Assembly: GCA_922989275.2 (NCBI GenBank) | Contig: OV277869.1 | Span: 26,732,189-26,796,188 of the forward strand | DNA from: Gari tellinella | Taxonomy: Eukaryota > Mollusca > Bivalvia > Cardiida > Psammobiidae | Direction of reading: 5' to 3' | DNA length: 64,000 nt | Part shown: positions 1-11,636 of the stretch, one piece after another | Numbering within the stretch: position 1 is the first letter of the stretch | Layout: every line of letters begins with the position of its first letter | The notes under the pieces: model-generated | What the model saw: only the letters and a program-made list of their open reading frames with translations | The model's database searches: none | What the model was told of the DNA's origin: nothing | Position numbers and translations under genes: made by a program

Positions 1-75
1 CCAAAATGTTTGCGACTCAATAAGAATAAATAGTAAGAAATATTAATAAGTTTTCATATTCCTATATTTTATTGC

Positions 76-131
76 AATGTGCTTGCATTCGTTTGCGTGT
101 AAACGGGCAAGAATAACAGATTCTCCACTGT
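76..131 (-). mobile_element. Truncated end of a 250-bp-family MITE
   Basis: Keeps the GTAAACGGGCAAGAATAACA and TTCTCCACTGT end only. Confidence 0.6.
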
Positions 132-142
132 CTACATGTACA

Positions 143-392
143 TACGGTGGAGAATCTGTTATTCTTTCCCGTTTAAACGCAAACGTACGCAAACGCAAAG
201 CGCTAAAACGTAGAAAAGAAAAACTTTTGGACAATTCTGATATTTCATGTTTATCTTGGTGGCAAACAGTTTGGAGCCTGATCAGACGCCGGGTTACCCG
301 GCGTCTGATCTGGCTCCAAACGGTTTGCACTGCAAATAATAGTTTTAGCGTAAACGCGTTTATTGGGAAAGAATAACTGATTATCCACTGTA
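143..392 (+). mobile_element. 250-bp TA-flanked palindromic MITE
   Basis: Family definition: TA at both borders, inverted ends CAGTGGAGAATCTGTTATTC, subterminal GTTTAAACGCAAACGTACGC on one side and AACGCGTTTA on the other, and a central hairpin GCCTGATCAGACGCCGGGT/ACCCGGCGTCTGATC. TA target and CAGT-type ends suggest Tc1/mariner-type mobilisation. Plus strand here means the GTTTAAACGC side comes first. Confidence 0.9.
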
Positions 393-443
393 GCTGTTTA
401 GCGGGAGCAGTATTAAAATTCAGAAAAGCTGTTTCACACTTAC

Positions 444-697
444 GAATCGTCTATCGTGTGGTTAGACATTGTTTCATTAATATGCCTGCCTTTGTTCTCC
501 TTTGGAAGCATATTTTCATTAAGACTGTTGTCTTTGTCAGCCTTTAAAGTTGGTGGTTCCCGATTCTGTACGATGAAATCTATATGTTTGTTTCGGTTTT
601 CCTGATCAAGCTGGTCCACATGTTGCTCAATAGCAGGGCGCTTGTCTGCACGCCGGGCGTTGACATCGATATTCGCTTTGTCATGGATCACATCTGT
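444..697 (-). CDS. Exon 2 of type II membrane protein gene (stem region)
   Basis: 254 nt between an acceptor (pyrimidine-rich tract ending GCATGAAG) and donor GATTC|GTAAGTG; it starts in phase 0, matching exon 1, and leaves two bases for the next exon beyond the window. Encoded residues are charged and low in hydrophobics (many K, D, N), as in a Golgi stem. Two sequons, NET and NHT, lie near its end. Confidence 0.6.
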
Positions 698-3249
698 CTT
701 CATGCAACAAATTGAGAATACAAAACAGTGTACAGTGGAGAATATGTTATTCTTTCCCGTTTAAACGCAAACGTACGCAAACGCAAAGCACTAAAACGTA
801 GAAAAGAACAACTTTTGGACAAGTCTGATAATTCTTGTTTATCTTGGTGGCAAACAGTTTGGAGCCTGATCAGACGCCGGGTTACCCGGCGTCTGATCTG
901 GCTCCAAACTGTTTGCACTGCAAATAATAGTTTTAGCGTAAACGCGTTTATTGGGAAAGAATAACAGATTATCCACTGTAAATGTCAGAACTACAGTGGA
1001 GAAGGTGTTATTCTTCCCCATGTACACGCAAACGAAACGCAAATGATATAACTCATACGTATGTAGTAAACCACTCTTATACAGTCCATTCCCTGATCAA
1101 TCGGATATCCGATTCATATCATGTTATATCATGTACCTCCCTTTAATTCACAATATGAAACGCAAATGAATTCCACTAAAGCGTAGAAAATTACAGCTTG
1201 TTTGCAATTCAGACTATTAATTTTAATCTGAGTGGCAAACTGTTTTGAGCCTGATCAGTAGCCGAGTTACCCTGCGTATGATCTCGCTTCAAACTGTTTA
1301 CAATGGAAAAAATAGATTTAGCGTAAATGCGTTTATTTGGAAAGAATAACGTGTTCTCCACTGTACCATAAACATCCTAAGAAACGGAACACCCTGTGTA
1401 ATTTCTGTAATTATCATAAAAATTGAACAGATTGCTTTTATTTCTCAGTAATTAGTCTAAATAGTGTAAACTGAATGGTAAACAGTGTAGACCCTGATAA
1501 GACTGTCCTCTCAGGAGCTATCTGACCAGAGTACTTTTGTATACACTGTTTCTCATGTATGTGTGTCCCAATATCTAGGATCATTACGGAATATTATGCA
1601 ACAAAAAACTTTACATTGAAACTCATACTAAGAGAGGCAATAAGCGGTCTTTAAAGACACTTTAAGACCTAGTTTTGGGGCTTACACCTATCCAGGTTAA
1701 ATCTTGTGCTGCACTAGTCCACATGTGTACAGTTAGATGATATGGAGCTATTTCTCGTCTTTGCCATATCCTCACTGAGGACGGCACCAGTCAAAAGTTA
1801 ACTTGACGTCACAGGGGTTCATTAGTGCTGCACGAGCTCGTGACTGTAGCAAAGAATCATCGAAGCGTATCATGTGAGGTCCTTTTCTTAAGTTTGAAAA
1901 AAACCCACCTTGTATATGAGTTTGTCAGGGCCTCTCTAGACAGGATATGATGGTTTGTCATATTTTTTCGCAAGTAACGTGCTTTTACAGTTACGTTCAC
2001 GCCTACTGAGAACAAGGAAGGGCAGTCCATCAAAGGACTGAGGAAATGTCTTTAACCCCTGCCATGAATCAAAGAGATTTTGATTTTATGGCTGAATGCA
2101 TGTTACAAAAAAATGTGACGTGTATTTCGACATGATTTTCTTTGAAAAGGTCCGCAGAGGTCCACATATTAGAATAGAGCATTTCTGACTAATTGGGATT
2201 GATTTGAAAAAAATATATTGTAAAATGACAGTATTTCAGTAATAGCGCGACTCCAGGAGACAATACCCGTGAGGGTGTGAAGTAGCATATCTAGATAGAT
2301 AGACAATCAGTGTAAACCATAATCGGAGGGTTCCTGCTCCTGCCGGAGCCATCTGATCATGGTATACACTGTTTGCATATGACAAAATCCAGAGTATGTT
2401 TAACTCTGGTTTCTGAACAGGATTACAATTTCTAGCTCAATACCTCATATTTTTAGATCAGTGTAAATGAGGTGTTGATCAGGCAACTTGTCTCCTGGAG
2501 TCGAACTATGACTGAAATACTGTTTAAGCGACTTGAAAGCCTTATATCAACAACAGCCATTTGGGTTAACTCTTTCCTCCCAAAAACTTTAAATGGACAA
2601 TTCCAGTTTCCATCTAAGTCTAGTCCATTTCTGACGTTAAAGGGTTGTTTTTGTCAATGTTTGGCATTGTGACAAACAGTGAAGACCCTGATCAGAGGGC
2701 TCCTTTCGGAGCCCTCTGATCTGGGTCTTCACTGTTTGTATAGGACATGTGTACTATTAACATGTACACTGTTTGAAAAGGACGCCTATATGCGGGACTA
2801 TGGTTCAAAGAGTTAACAAGGGTTCGTACCTGTGTCTTGTTTCTGTTAGATTTGGAGAGTTTCTCTCTGAACATTTGTATATTGTGTAAAAGTCTTTCAA
2901 TTCCTGCATCCCACTTTTTGCGCATTAAGATATCCACTTTTTCAAAAACACTTTTGAGATCTCGATCAGTTTCTACATAAGAATCGCCAGACGTATTAAC
3001 ATGCTTTAAAGCGTCTACAATTTCCTGCAACATTCTAACTCGCTCCATATAAACATAATCTTCGTTTGGCAAAAGGGACTGGTGACTATTGTTAAAATTC
3101 TCCATTAAACCATATCTTTTTCTACTCTTGATTTCTCGTACGGATGACCCCAACCGATCGTCGATAATGAAAAATATGGTAAACGTAAAAAAGACCCAAG
3201 ACAATGCTATAAGCGCCGCTTTTCTATAACATGTCATTCTAAATGTCAT
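444..3249 (-). CDS. Type II membrane protein, 5' part of gene (possible Golgi glycosyltransferase)
   Basis: Two exons (2830-3249 and 444-697) join in phase 0 and give 224 codons plus two bases; the gene continues beyond the left edge. The protein starts with about ten mostly basic residues, then one hydrophobic segment (about residues 11-29), then a hydrophilic, charged region. That is the signal-anchor plus stem layout of Golgi type II enzymes such as polypeptide GalNAc-transferases. Five N-glycosylation sequons (NNS, NTS, NKT, NET, NHT) lie after the membrane segment, consistent with a lumenal stem. No catalytic domain is inside the window, so the enzyme family is inference only. It could equally be another single-pass lumenal protein. 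Confidence 0.6.
731..980 (+). mobile_element. 250-bp TA-flanked palindromic MITE
   Basis: Full-length copy with both ends and the GACGCCGGG hairpin. It begins 34 bases upstream (in the minus-strand transcript) of exon 2 of the type II membrane protein gene. Confidence 0.92.
992..1365 (+). mobile_element. Old, enlarged copy of the 250-bp MITE
   Basis: Both ends are recognisable (TACAGTGGAGAAGGTG, TTCTCCACTGTA) but the interior is diverged and about 120 bp longer. Confidence 0.7.
1366..2565. other. No gene seen; decayed repeats
   Basis: Contains decayed hairpins with CAGTGTA...GATCA...TACACTGTTT arms near 1465-1550 and 2299-2375, and a segment at about 1735-1860 that recurs near 48475-48580 (GAGGACGGCAC, CGTCACAGGG). 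No coding exon seen. Confidence 0.5.
2566..2816 (+). mobile_element. ~250-bp TTAA-flanked MITE with GATCAGAGGGCTCC hairpin
   Basis: Family definition: TTAA borders, ends like TTAACCCTTTGAGCCCTA, and a core AGACCCTGATCAGAGGGCTC with an inverted return ending CACTGTTTG. TTAA target with CCC/GGG-type ends suggests piggyBac-type mobilisation. Confidence 0.85.
2830..3249 (-). CDS. Exon 1 of type II membrane protein gene
   Basis: 140 codons from the ATG at 3249 to donor CAG|GTACGA. A second in-frame ATG four codons later also precedes the membrane segment. The open frame runs on past the donor to 2692, but that part is MITE sequence and is taken as intron. A TTAA-flanked MITE begins only 13 bases past the splice donor. 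Confidence 0.65.
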
Positions 3250-4159
3250 CTTGAATCACGATTTCGGCAGTTTAAAACAATTTGAATCAGCAGCTTCACA
3301 TCAAAAACACTTGATCTGCGTGTTTATATTTGTCACGTTTTGGTAATAATGCACTCAGTAGTGGTTGATGAAGCAGAATCCCTTTTTTAAAGTTGTTTGG
3401 CCTCACACTGTTTGGATTCTGATCAGACACCGCGTAACGCTTTAACACTCATTGCGGTAATAATTTAGTCACGTTCTCTATATTCGAAACTTTGAGAAAT
3501 AAAAACCATCGACAATTGTTTTAAGCATGTGATGACATGGCAGTGAAGGGGTTTATGGAGTTGAGCAGTAAAACTAAATTAATATAGTAATCCAGCGTTG
3601 TTCTTTTAACACAAAAACTAATATAATTTCCATTTCGTTCCGTTAGGGATAAAATGTCCGTGATCTGCTCACGCCAAGAACATGGAACATCTTTAGATTT
3701 GGTAATTATAAAAATTTATGTTAAAATCACTTCCAAATGATATATGAAATATTTTTGTAGGTCCTGAAAACGATCGTATCCCACGGAACATGTAATATAT
3801 CTATAAGTACATGTACTCGTAAATCAGCACACGTGTGCTTGGACCATCTGGCAATTCAAAGAATGAACCCTTGATATTACCTAAAATACGTAAGTTCATT
3901 ATGCGTATCATATACTAGCATAATTTTCCAGATTCTTAAAACTTATCAAGAACTAATACGTGTAAATATATCTATACTTGTATTTAACAATTCTGCTGGG
4001 AATAAAAGTAATAAGAAAGCCATAATGAAACATTTAAAGGAAACCTTGCAGCCCTATAAGGAGTCGAAATCAATTGCTTTGGCAACAGCTTGAAAAGAGG
4101 ACACCCAAGTGTTAACGGTTCACTCTTTACACACACTATTAATCGATATATTATGGTGC
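3250..4159. other. Upstream region of the type II membrane protein gene; no other gene seen
   Basis: AT-rich sequence with no convincing exon. The promoter of the minus-strand gene should lie near 3250-3450; no clear core element is visible. Confidence 0.4.
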
Positions 4160-4627
4160 TTAATCCTTTACCCTATAATCTGTTTCTAAAGACAGGTGGT
4201 CACTTAAAGTAGGTTCTGCTTTACTTTCAGCCTGCTACAGTGGAGAATCTGTTATTCTTTCCCAATAAACGCGTTTACGCTAAAACTATTATTTGCAGTG
4301 CAAACAGTTTGGAGCCAGATCAGACGCCGGGTAACCCGGCGTCTGATCAGGCTCCAAACTGTTTGCCACCAAGATAAACATGAAATATCAGAATTGTCCA
4401 AAAGTTGTTATTTTCTACGTTTTAGCGTTTTGCGTTTGCGTACGTTTGCGTTTAAACGGGAAAGAATAACAGATTCTCCACTGTATAAGCTACCATCTGC
4501 TACATGTAGGCTATAGAAAGTATTACTTATTGTACATATTAACGTCTATATACAGTGACACTATTTTCCTCAGTGGATGAATAAATTGAATGCGCTAAAA
4601 GGTGTTTCTGTGGGAGAAAGGGTAAAG
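4160..4627 (+). mobile_element. TTAA-flanked MITE (GCAGAATGCGCC family) interrupted by a 250-bp MITE
   Basis: Left part 4160-4235 and right part 4486-4627 together make one old copy; the hairpin is damaged where the other MITE inserted. Confidence 0.7.
4236..4485 (-). mobile_element. 250-bp TA-flanked palindromic MITE, nested
   Basis: Full-length, exact 250 bp, inserted in an older TTAA MITE. Confidence 0.92.
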
Positions 4628-4721
4628 TCGCCGCCAATCGTTATTGTCTGCTTTAATCATTTCTCCGAAAAATATCGTCTGCATTGATACTTTTTGTCTG
4701 CACTACCGGTATTCTTTCAAT

Positions 4722-4971
4722 TACAGTGGAGAATCTGTTATTCTTTCCCGTTTAAACGCAAACGTACGCAAACGCAAAGCACCAAAACGTAGAAAAGAAC
4801 AACTGTTGGACAATTCTGATAATTCTTGTTTATCTTGGTGGCAAACAGTTTGGAGCCTGATCAGACGCCGGGTTACCCGGCGTCTGATCTGGCTCCAAAC
4901 TGTTTGCACTGTAAGTAATAGTTTTAGCGTAAACGCGTTTATTGGGAAAGAATAACAGATTCTCCACGGTA
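4722..4971 (+). mobile_element. 250-bp TA-flanked palindromic MITE
   Basis: Full-length; one end reads CCACGGTA. A degraded AACAGACGCCGCGTTG hairpin follows at 5022-5068. Confidence 0.92.
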
Positions 4972-5557
4972 TATAGATTGGCTGAAGAAAAGTCGAAATC
5001 GGAGTCAAACAGCATGTACCCTGAACAGACGCCGCGTTGTGTAGCGTCTGATTAGGATCCAAACTGTTGAAAAATCGCCGTTCATAACGGCTTACGAGTT
5101 GTTTTAAATCGACTGACAAGAAAAAGTTTTAATGATTTAGCCCAAATAGCTATTTTCAAAGCACAAGAGCATTTGTGCGCTACGTTTCTATCAATTGTAT
5201 AGAAGAAGTTGTATTGCTGTATGTCAGTTCAGAGGCAATTAATAATTATACCAATTAATAATTATACATATAGGCAGGTTAAATTATTAAACTGTTTAAA
5301 TGTAAATCACCTTCAAATGAGAGCTATCTCATCTGGCAGGGGGAGGATTAAAATATAAGTTTAAAACTCTTCAAGAAGAAGATCTTGGATGATAACTTTA
5401 ATATGAATATAATGATTGTAACATATTCCAAATGCATTCTCAAAACATTACCATTCATTTCATCATTTAGTTCTTTTACGTACTCTAATGTTTTCGTTCA
5501 TGTATACGTGATAATATTATCAAACGTACATTTATCTGATCATTTTACAATTGTGTG

Positions 5558-5806
5558 TTAACCCCTTTATTCCGTGTGACGATTAATGTGTCATTTACTA
5601 AGAGCATACCAGTGAAGAGCACTCTGGTCCTATATAAACACTGAATACTCAGATCAGAGGGCTCCAACATGAGCCTTCTTATCAAGGTCTGCACTGTTTG
5701 CCATTTTGCAATATATTGTAGAAAACAACACTTAATAGTCACACATGGACTGAACTTTGTTAGAAACTAGAATAATTAATTTGAAGTTTCAGAGGTGAAT
5801 GAGTTG
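5558..5806 (+). mobile_element. TTAA-flanked MITE of the GATCAGAGGGCTCC family, diverged
   Basis: Core GATCAGAGGGCTCCAACATG; the right TTAA is mutated to TTGA. Confidence 0.65.
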
Positions 5807-6950
5807 ACTCTTTCAACACCATGAACATGTTTAAAATATTATGCTTATTACATTTACAAACAGTGTAGACCCAGATCATATTGCTCTTATATGAGACCAC
5901 TGGTCAGGGTAAACAATGTTTGCTAATTTTGAGCAGTATTTATTAAACTGCCGACTGGTTCATGTTTTGGTAACTAAAATAATCAACAACGGAACATAAT
6001 AACCAACAAGAGATCCTTGATGTTTAAAGATTTAACTAAATCTCAGAAATAGGTATGACTGAAATACTAATAAGCAGGAATCCGATCCCCTCCTTGTGGA
6101 ACATGTATGCTATAAAAGTTAATATCATCAAGGTCAATTTCTTGTTGCCGCTGACCCGCTCTACGCTGATTTTATTTTCAACATGGATGAAGTGAAATTA
6201 TAGGGTTGTTTTCATTTTAACTCATTCATCCCATACACTCACAATTGACGATTCTACTTTCCACTCAAATCTTGACCATTGTTTGACTATTTAGGGTTGT
6301 GATTTATTGACAATATTTTGCAAAATGACAAACATTTTAGAATCCTCGGATCAGGATGTACATTGTTTGCATAGCATAAGTGTTCTTTTCACAGGAACAT
6401 TGTAAATGACGTAAATATAAGACACTAGGGGATAATGTAAATAAATTTTCATGGAAACTGGTAAAAACCTGTGTAAAGTTGGCAAACTAATAATTAATCT
6501 AGTGCATAAAAGGGATTTTTACCCAAATGCAAAAAAATAATATAGTTTTTTATGTAAATAAGCATCTTAAAAAGCTCTATTGTAAACAATAGACTCACAA
6601 TTTAGACCAATGGTAAAAGTAAAACCACTGAATCACAAGCTATTCTATGTTAAGGCTAATTGGCTATACAGTAAAGCCTCTCTACTATGACCACTCAAAA
6701 AAGGTTTATTGACTTAAAAAAATACAGGTCACAAAGGGTTAAATGGGTTAACTAATACATTGCACATGGTGAAGAATGGATTACAAATATCTAAATATGC
6801 CGTTTAAAGATGTGTTTTAATGTATCTGTAATGTTCATTACTATCATGCCATTCTATAGCATATCTATATAACAATGACAAAATATGGAATAGTTGTAAA
6901 ATATATGCAGTACACTATGGCACAAAATGGTATAAAATACAATAATACCA
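5807..6950. other. Decayed MITEs, no gene
   Basis: Holds a decayed CAGTGTAGACCCAGATCATA hairpin (about 5862-5935), another near 6325-6375, and a left fragment of the 210-bp family (TACAGTAAAGCCTCTCTACT, about 6667-6715). No exon seen. Confidence 0.5.
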
Positions 6951-7142
6951 GGGCTCCAGATAAGAGGGAGTAAACTGCAGAAATCCAACATTTTCTCACT
7001 TATTTTAGCATCAAATCCTATGGTGTTACTACTCATTAGAATCGTCTCTTCGAGACGATTCTAATGAGTAGTGACACCATAGGGTTTAAAGCAGAAATAA
7101 AGATTTTAATTTTTGAAATACCCCCCTTATCTGGAGCCCTGA
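6951..7142. mobile_element. ~190-bp palindromic MITE with CAGGGCTCCAGATAAG ends
   Basis: Inverted ends CAGGGCTCCAGATAAG, central near-perfect hairpin TACTCATTAGAATCGTCTC. Flanked by ATAATAC on both sides, so the target duplication is about 7-8 bp. hAT-like by its CAGGG ends (inference). Confidence 0.88.
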
Positions 7143-8190
7143 TAATACCAAAAGAATTAATAACTTTATCATCAGCTGTAAAACAGTAGTTGATCCTAAG
7201 TAAAGCGCCCATAGATGATAGTAAGCCACTTACAGTTTGTTTCTAAATTTTTATTCTAATTAGTTTGTTTGAAAACCTTTTTTCTATTTTATATATTAAT
7301 ATATGTAGCTCTTTTCTTTCTTATTTTTGTTGTCGTTTTTATTGATAACAAAATATTGTACCAACTGATATAAAAGATTGAATGAAAATATTTTGTTTTC
7401 AAAACATAAGCTATTTTCTTTCTTAGTTTTGCTGTCGGTACTTATTGATAACAAAAAGTTGTATCAACTGATATAAAAAGATTAAATGAAAATATTTTGT
7501 TTTCAAAATTCAGGGAGAAAATTAATACGACAAAACGATATAAGTTCACATCTATGAATTAAAGAAACAAGCGAAAAATCCAGCTAAAAGCTTAAAACAG
7601 ACTTACAATTATATTTTATGCTCAGTGTGTTATATAATTTGAGAGGAAACTGTTCAATTAGGGTTAAAATATGGTATGAGGAAACTGTTCAGTTAGAGTT
7701 AAAATATGGAATGTCTACCTTTTTGTCTTTATTGGTATATTTACCGAACTTACAAATACATGTATACAATGTCTTAATAGTTCAAATATGATTTTCATAA
7801 ACTGGAAACTGATACCTTAGTTCACAGATTTGAGTAGCATGATATTTTTTCCAAAATGAAAAAGTGAAAACACTGATATTTGGTAAAACTGTCTTTTCCC
7901 CACAAATTGTCAAAAATAATTCATATTATTTTATACAGACAAGTTAAAGAGTGTATTCTAATAATAGTATTTGATCAGAAAGAATGAAATAATAAGGTTG
8001 TTAAAACTGTTTGTATCAGTTTTGCCTGTAAGGAAGCATGTTAGATTTGAGAATTACTTCTATTGGGAGTATTCTACCCTAATTTGTTCCCTCGAAAATA
8101 ACACTGTGCATCGACTACATTTAGTTGTATATAAAAATTGTCCAATTTGTTTGAAAGAATTACCTTCCAAGTATTGCATCAGTCTTAACT
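7143..8190. other. AT-rich region, no gene
   Basis: Shows a short tandem duplication of TTGATAACAAAA...ATTTTGTTTTCAAAA (about 7335-7410 and 7440-7508) and of AGGAAACTGTTCA(A/G)TTAG (about 7644 and 7680). No exon seen. Confidence 0.5.
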
Positions 8191-8194
8191 CTGA

Positions 8195-8425
8195 CATTCA
8201 TTTGCCCCTGAAAGTGCAAATGGACAATTTCAGTTTCGAGTTTAGTATTGTCATTATTGAATACATAGGAGTAGTTTTAACAACATATTACAAAATGAAA
8301 AACAGTGGAACCCTGACCAGAGGGCTCCTATAGGAACCCTCTGGTCGGGGTTTACACTGTTTGAATAGAAAAATTTACCCTGTTTGTTAATCATAAGTAT
8401 ACTCTTTGCTAGGATTTAATGTGTT
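8195..8425 (+). mobile_element. Decayed MITE of the GATCAGAGGGCTCC family
   Basis: Core CCCTGACCAGAGGGCTCC with matching return arm; ends worn. Borders approximate. Confidence 0.6.
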
Positions 8426-8685
8426 AATATTTAAATGTTTTGCTAGCAAGATTTCTATCATAACTGTAAAAAGAAAACAATGCTAAAATCTATAAAACTA
8501 AAATGTAATAGAAATTACAACATTTTAAGATATGAACAAAAACAGAATTATTACGTAAAGATCTACAGCACAGCTTTGTTTATAAATAATGTGATATACA
8601 ACTACTGTCTAAAAAGCATATTTCTACATAGAACTAATTGTCAAACATCTGTAAAGGCATCACTCTTTGAAAAATCATAGAACTC

Positions 8686-8938
8686 TTAACCTTTTACCTG
8701 ATAGCATTGTTTCTAGTATTGAAGATATGTGACTACTTAAAGCAGGTTGGAAGTAAAGCAGAATGCGCCCTAAGGCGCATTCTGCTTTACTTTCAGCCTG
8801 CTTTAAGCTATTAACTGCTAGAATAAGGAGAGTATTAAATATGACACCTATTCATTACGGTATAATTTGGAACTATTTTCTCCAGCGGATGAATAAAATG
8901 AATGTGCTAAAAGTCGCTTCTATAAGGGAAAGGGTTAA
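8686..8938 (+). mobile_element. ~250-bp TTAA-flanked MITE with GCAGAATGCGCC hairpin
   Basis: Family definition: TTAACCCTTTCCC / GGGAAAGGGTTAA ends and a core hairpin AAGTAAAGCAGAATGCGCC-AAGG-CGCATTCTGCTTTACTTT inside CTTAAAGCAGG arms. piggyBac-like TTAA with CCC ends (family knowledge). Confidence 0.88.
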
Positions 8939-9102
8939 ACGACAGGGGCCAATTTAATGCAGGATACAAACAAATTAATGTAAAATGTATAAATAAAATT
9001 TCCAAAACAAAAACAAAAAATTACAATGCAATATGGATAGACTGTATAGTCACCACTAGTCACTGATCATTGAATCACAAAACAAAACCATAACCACTTC
9101 AG

Positions 9103-9293
9103 GACTCCAGATATAGGGAGTATTTGCAAAACTAAAATATTTATTTCTGCTTTAAACCCTATGGTGTCACTACTCATTAGAATCATCTCAAAGAGACAAT
9201 TCTAATGAGTAGTAACACTATCGGATTAGGTGCTTAAATGAGTGAGAAAATATTGGATTTGTTCAGTTTACTCAGTCTTATCTGGAGCCCTGC
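9103..9293. mobile_element. ~190-bp MITE with CAGGGCTCCAGATAAG ends, diverged
   Basis: Hairpin CTACTCATTAGAATCATCTC and return arm; left end reads AGGACTCCAGATATAG. Confidence 0.8.
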
Positions 9294-9407
9294 GTTTAAA
9301 AACATTCAACAAAAACATTGAACTGTACCCTTAACCTATTCTATGCTGGAAACCCATAAACAGTAAAACTCTCTATTACAACCACTAAAAGGAAGGCTAA
9401 TTGATGT

Positions 9408-9657
9408 TTAACCCTTTCCCACATAGTCTGTCTCTAGTACTGAATATAGGTGTCCACTTAAAGCAGGTTGAAAGAAAAGCAGAATGCACCTAAGCGCATT
9501 CTGCTTTACTTTCAGCCTGCTTTAAGCTATCATCTGCTAGACTTTAGATGATATTTCTTATGACACATATTTATGACTGTAGAAATTGGAACTATTTTCT
9601 TCAGTGCAGGAATAAACTTAGTGCACTAAAAGGCGCTTCTATGTGGGAAAGGGTTAA
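9408..9657 (+). mobile_element. TTAA-flanked GCAGAATGCGCC MITE, nested
   Basis: Complete, with TTAA at both borders, inside the 210-bp-family copy. Confidence 0.85.
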
Positions 9658-9680
9658 AAAGACAGGTGACAGCTTAAAGC

Positions 9681-9930
9681 TACAGTGGAGAATCTGTTAT
9701 TCTTTCCCAATAAACGCGTTTACGCTAAAACTATTATTTGCAGTGCAAACAGTTTGGAGCCAGATCAGACGCCGGGTAACCCGGCGTCTGATCAGGCTCC
9801 AAACTGTTTGCCACCAAGATAAACATGAAATATCATAATTGTCCAAAAGTTGTACTTTTCTACGTTTTAGTGCTTTGCGTTTGCGTACGTTTGCGTTTAA
9901 ACGGGAAAGAATAACAGATTCTCCACTGTA
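9681..9930 (-). mobile_element. 250-bp TA-flanked MITE, nested
   Basis: Complete 250-bp copy inside the 210-bp-family copy. Confidence 0.92.
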
Positions 9931-10357
9931 GGTGACAGTAAAACAGAAAGCTCCAACTAGGAGCTTTCTGCTTTACTGTCATCTTGCTGTAAACAGTAAT
10001 ATGTTGTAAACACCTAATAACTAACACAAGTTAGTGGTCGTATTAGAGGGGTGCCATGATGTTTACATCAACAAGAGGGTCTGATTATTTTATTCAACAA
10101 AAATATTGAAGATGCACTCTCTATGACACTTACGAAAACTTGGAGATTTTCGAATGCCTATGTAAAAATTCAATGGGCCCACTGCCAGTGTATATAAGTC
10201 TTCACTAATTACGCTGAAAAAGCATATTCACCGGTCGATAATATTTTATCTTCGCCTTGTGTTATATTTCAGTCCTATGGTTAACAATATACACTATCAT
10301 CCTGACAGACATGTGCTAGTTAAATAATATCAGATGTTTATTTTCAACATGAACCTT

Positions 10358-10572
10358 TTAACACTTATCATGTTGAATTGTCGTCTACTTCAAAATTGTC
10401 ATATGCAAAAAAACTTCAAAACCAGTTTTATTCCTTTTTAAAATAAAGAGGATTAGAATATAAATGGCAAACAGTTTAGATCCAGATCAGATGCCGCGTT
10501 ACGCGGCATCTGATCTGGATCTAAACTCTTTGCAAAAGTAAGTCAAGTCATACTTAGCATGATAAGGGTTAA
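10358..10572. mobile_element. ~214-bp TTAA-flanked MITE with GATCAGATGCCGCG hairpin
   Basis: TTAA at both borders; core GATCCAGATCAGATGCCGCG with a near-perfect return arm. Confidence 0.82.
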
Positions 10573-10778
10573 GAAATCAATTATTTATAAATAACATATA
10601 AAATATATACAATGTATTAGTAAATAATCACTTCATGTCATGAATACATGTATGTACACATGCAAATAACATGTATGTATATGACCAGTACAATAAGTTA
10701 GTTGTGAAAACTATGAAAAGCAAAACTTAATCCAATAACATACATGAATAAAACACAAAATGTACATTGTGCACATTC

Positions 10779-11036
10779 TTAGAATATAACCTACATTTTT
10801 AACCAATCAAACTGCTTTTTGCACCCTATTAAGTACGGCACTTAATCATTAAGTATTTTGTTGTGCTTCGACGTCGCGTGGTGTCTGGGCGGGCTATAGA
10901 AAACTCCGCCTCGTAGCAACTAGTTGTAAAGACTGCCATATTTGGGCAATCTTACAACCAGAATAAGCCAGCTTTGTTTACGTTACGTGGGAAGTATGTA
11001 GTCTTCGGCCAATAAAAATATAGGTTATATTCTAAG
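10779..11036. mobile_element. Inverted-repeat element with TTAGAATATAACCTA ends
   Basis: Inverted ends CTTAGAATATAACCTA at 10779 and near 11036; the interior is more GC-rich (GACGTCGCGTGGTGTCTGGG). Family not recognised. Confidence 0.6.
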
Positions 11037-11084
11037 TTAGTTCTAACTATAACATAAACGAAAGTCTCCAATCTTAATAAACTC

Positions 11085-11310
11085 TTTCAACACCAGTGAC
11101 CTATTTTAAGTATACTTATTACATTTACATACAGTGTAGACCCAGATATGAGGGTCCCTATAGGATCCCTATGATCAGGGTCTACACTGTTTGCTAATGT
11201 AGAGCAGTATTTATTAAACTACCAAGAATTCCAAGTAGACTAGTTCATGTTTTGGTAACAAAAATGATCCACAGGGGAACCTAATAACCCAGAAGAGTTA
11301 CTTAGTGTTG
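11085..11310 (+). mobile_element. MITE with CTCTTTCAACACCAGTGACC left end
   Basis: Variant related to the GATCAGAGGGCTCC family by its core hairpin but with different ends (CTTTCAACAC...AGAGTTAC); another copy lies at 14409-14645. Borders approximate. Confidence 0.6.
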
Positions 11311-11371
11311 AAGTTAGTTAATTAATTTTCTTCTGCTATATATTCATTTACAAAACTCTATGTGTTATGCA

Positions 11372-11621
11372 TACAGTGGAGAATGTGTTATTCTTTCCCA
11401 ATAAACGCGTTTACGCTAAAACTATTATTTGCAGTGCAAACAGTTTGAAGCCAGATCAGACGCCGGGTAACCCGGCGTCTGATCAGGCTCCAAACTGTTT
11501 GCCACCAAGATAAAGATGAATTATCAGAATTGTCCAAAAGTTGTACTTTTCTACGTTTTAGTGTTTTGCGTTTGCGTACGTTTGCGTTTAAACGGGAAAG
11601 AATAACAGATTCTCCACTGTA
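11372..11621 (-). mobile_element. 250-bp TA-flanked palindromic MITE
   Basis: Full-length 250-bp copy. Confidence 0.92.
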
Positions 11622-11636
11622 TCTACAATATGAACC

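Larger units (their letters stand above)
9359..10052 (+). mobile_element. 210-bp-family MITE split by two nested MITEs
   Basis: The outer copy is recognised by CAGTAAAACTCTCTATTACA at the left and hairpin CAGAAAGCTCCAACTAGGAG at 9945-9985; a TTAA MITE (9408-9657) and a 250-bp MITE (9681-9930) sit inside it. Right border approximate. Confidence 0.75.

Noticed and set aside
700..1042. Many open frames translating to QTVWSQIRRRVTRRLIRLQT-type peptides throughout the window
   Set aside because: They are read-through of the 250-bp MITE hairpin in different frames; the peptide follows the palindrome, and coding conservation is not seen.
7971..8333. 120-codon open frame at 7971-8333
   Set aside because: Its 3' half is a worn TTAA MITE and the rest shows no domain or splice context.
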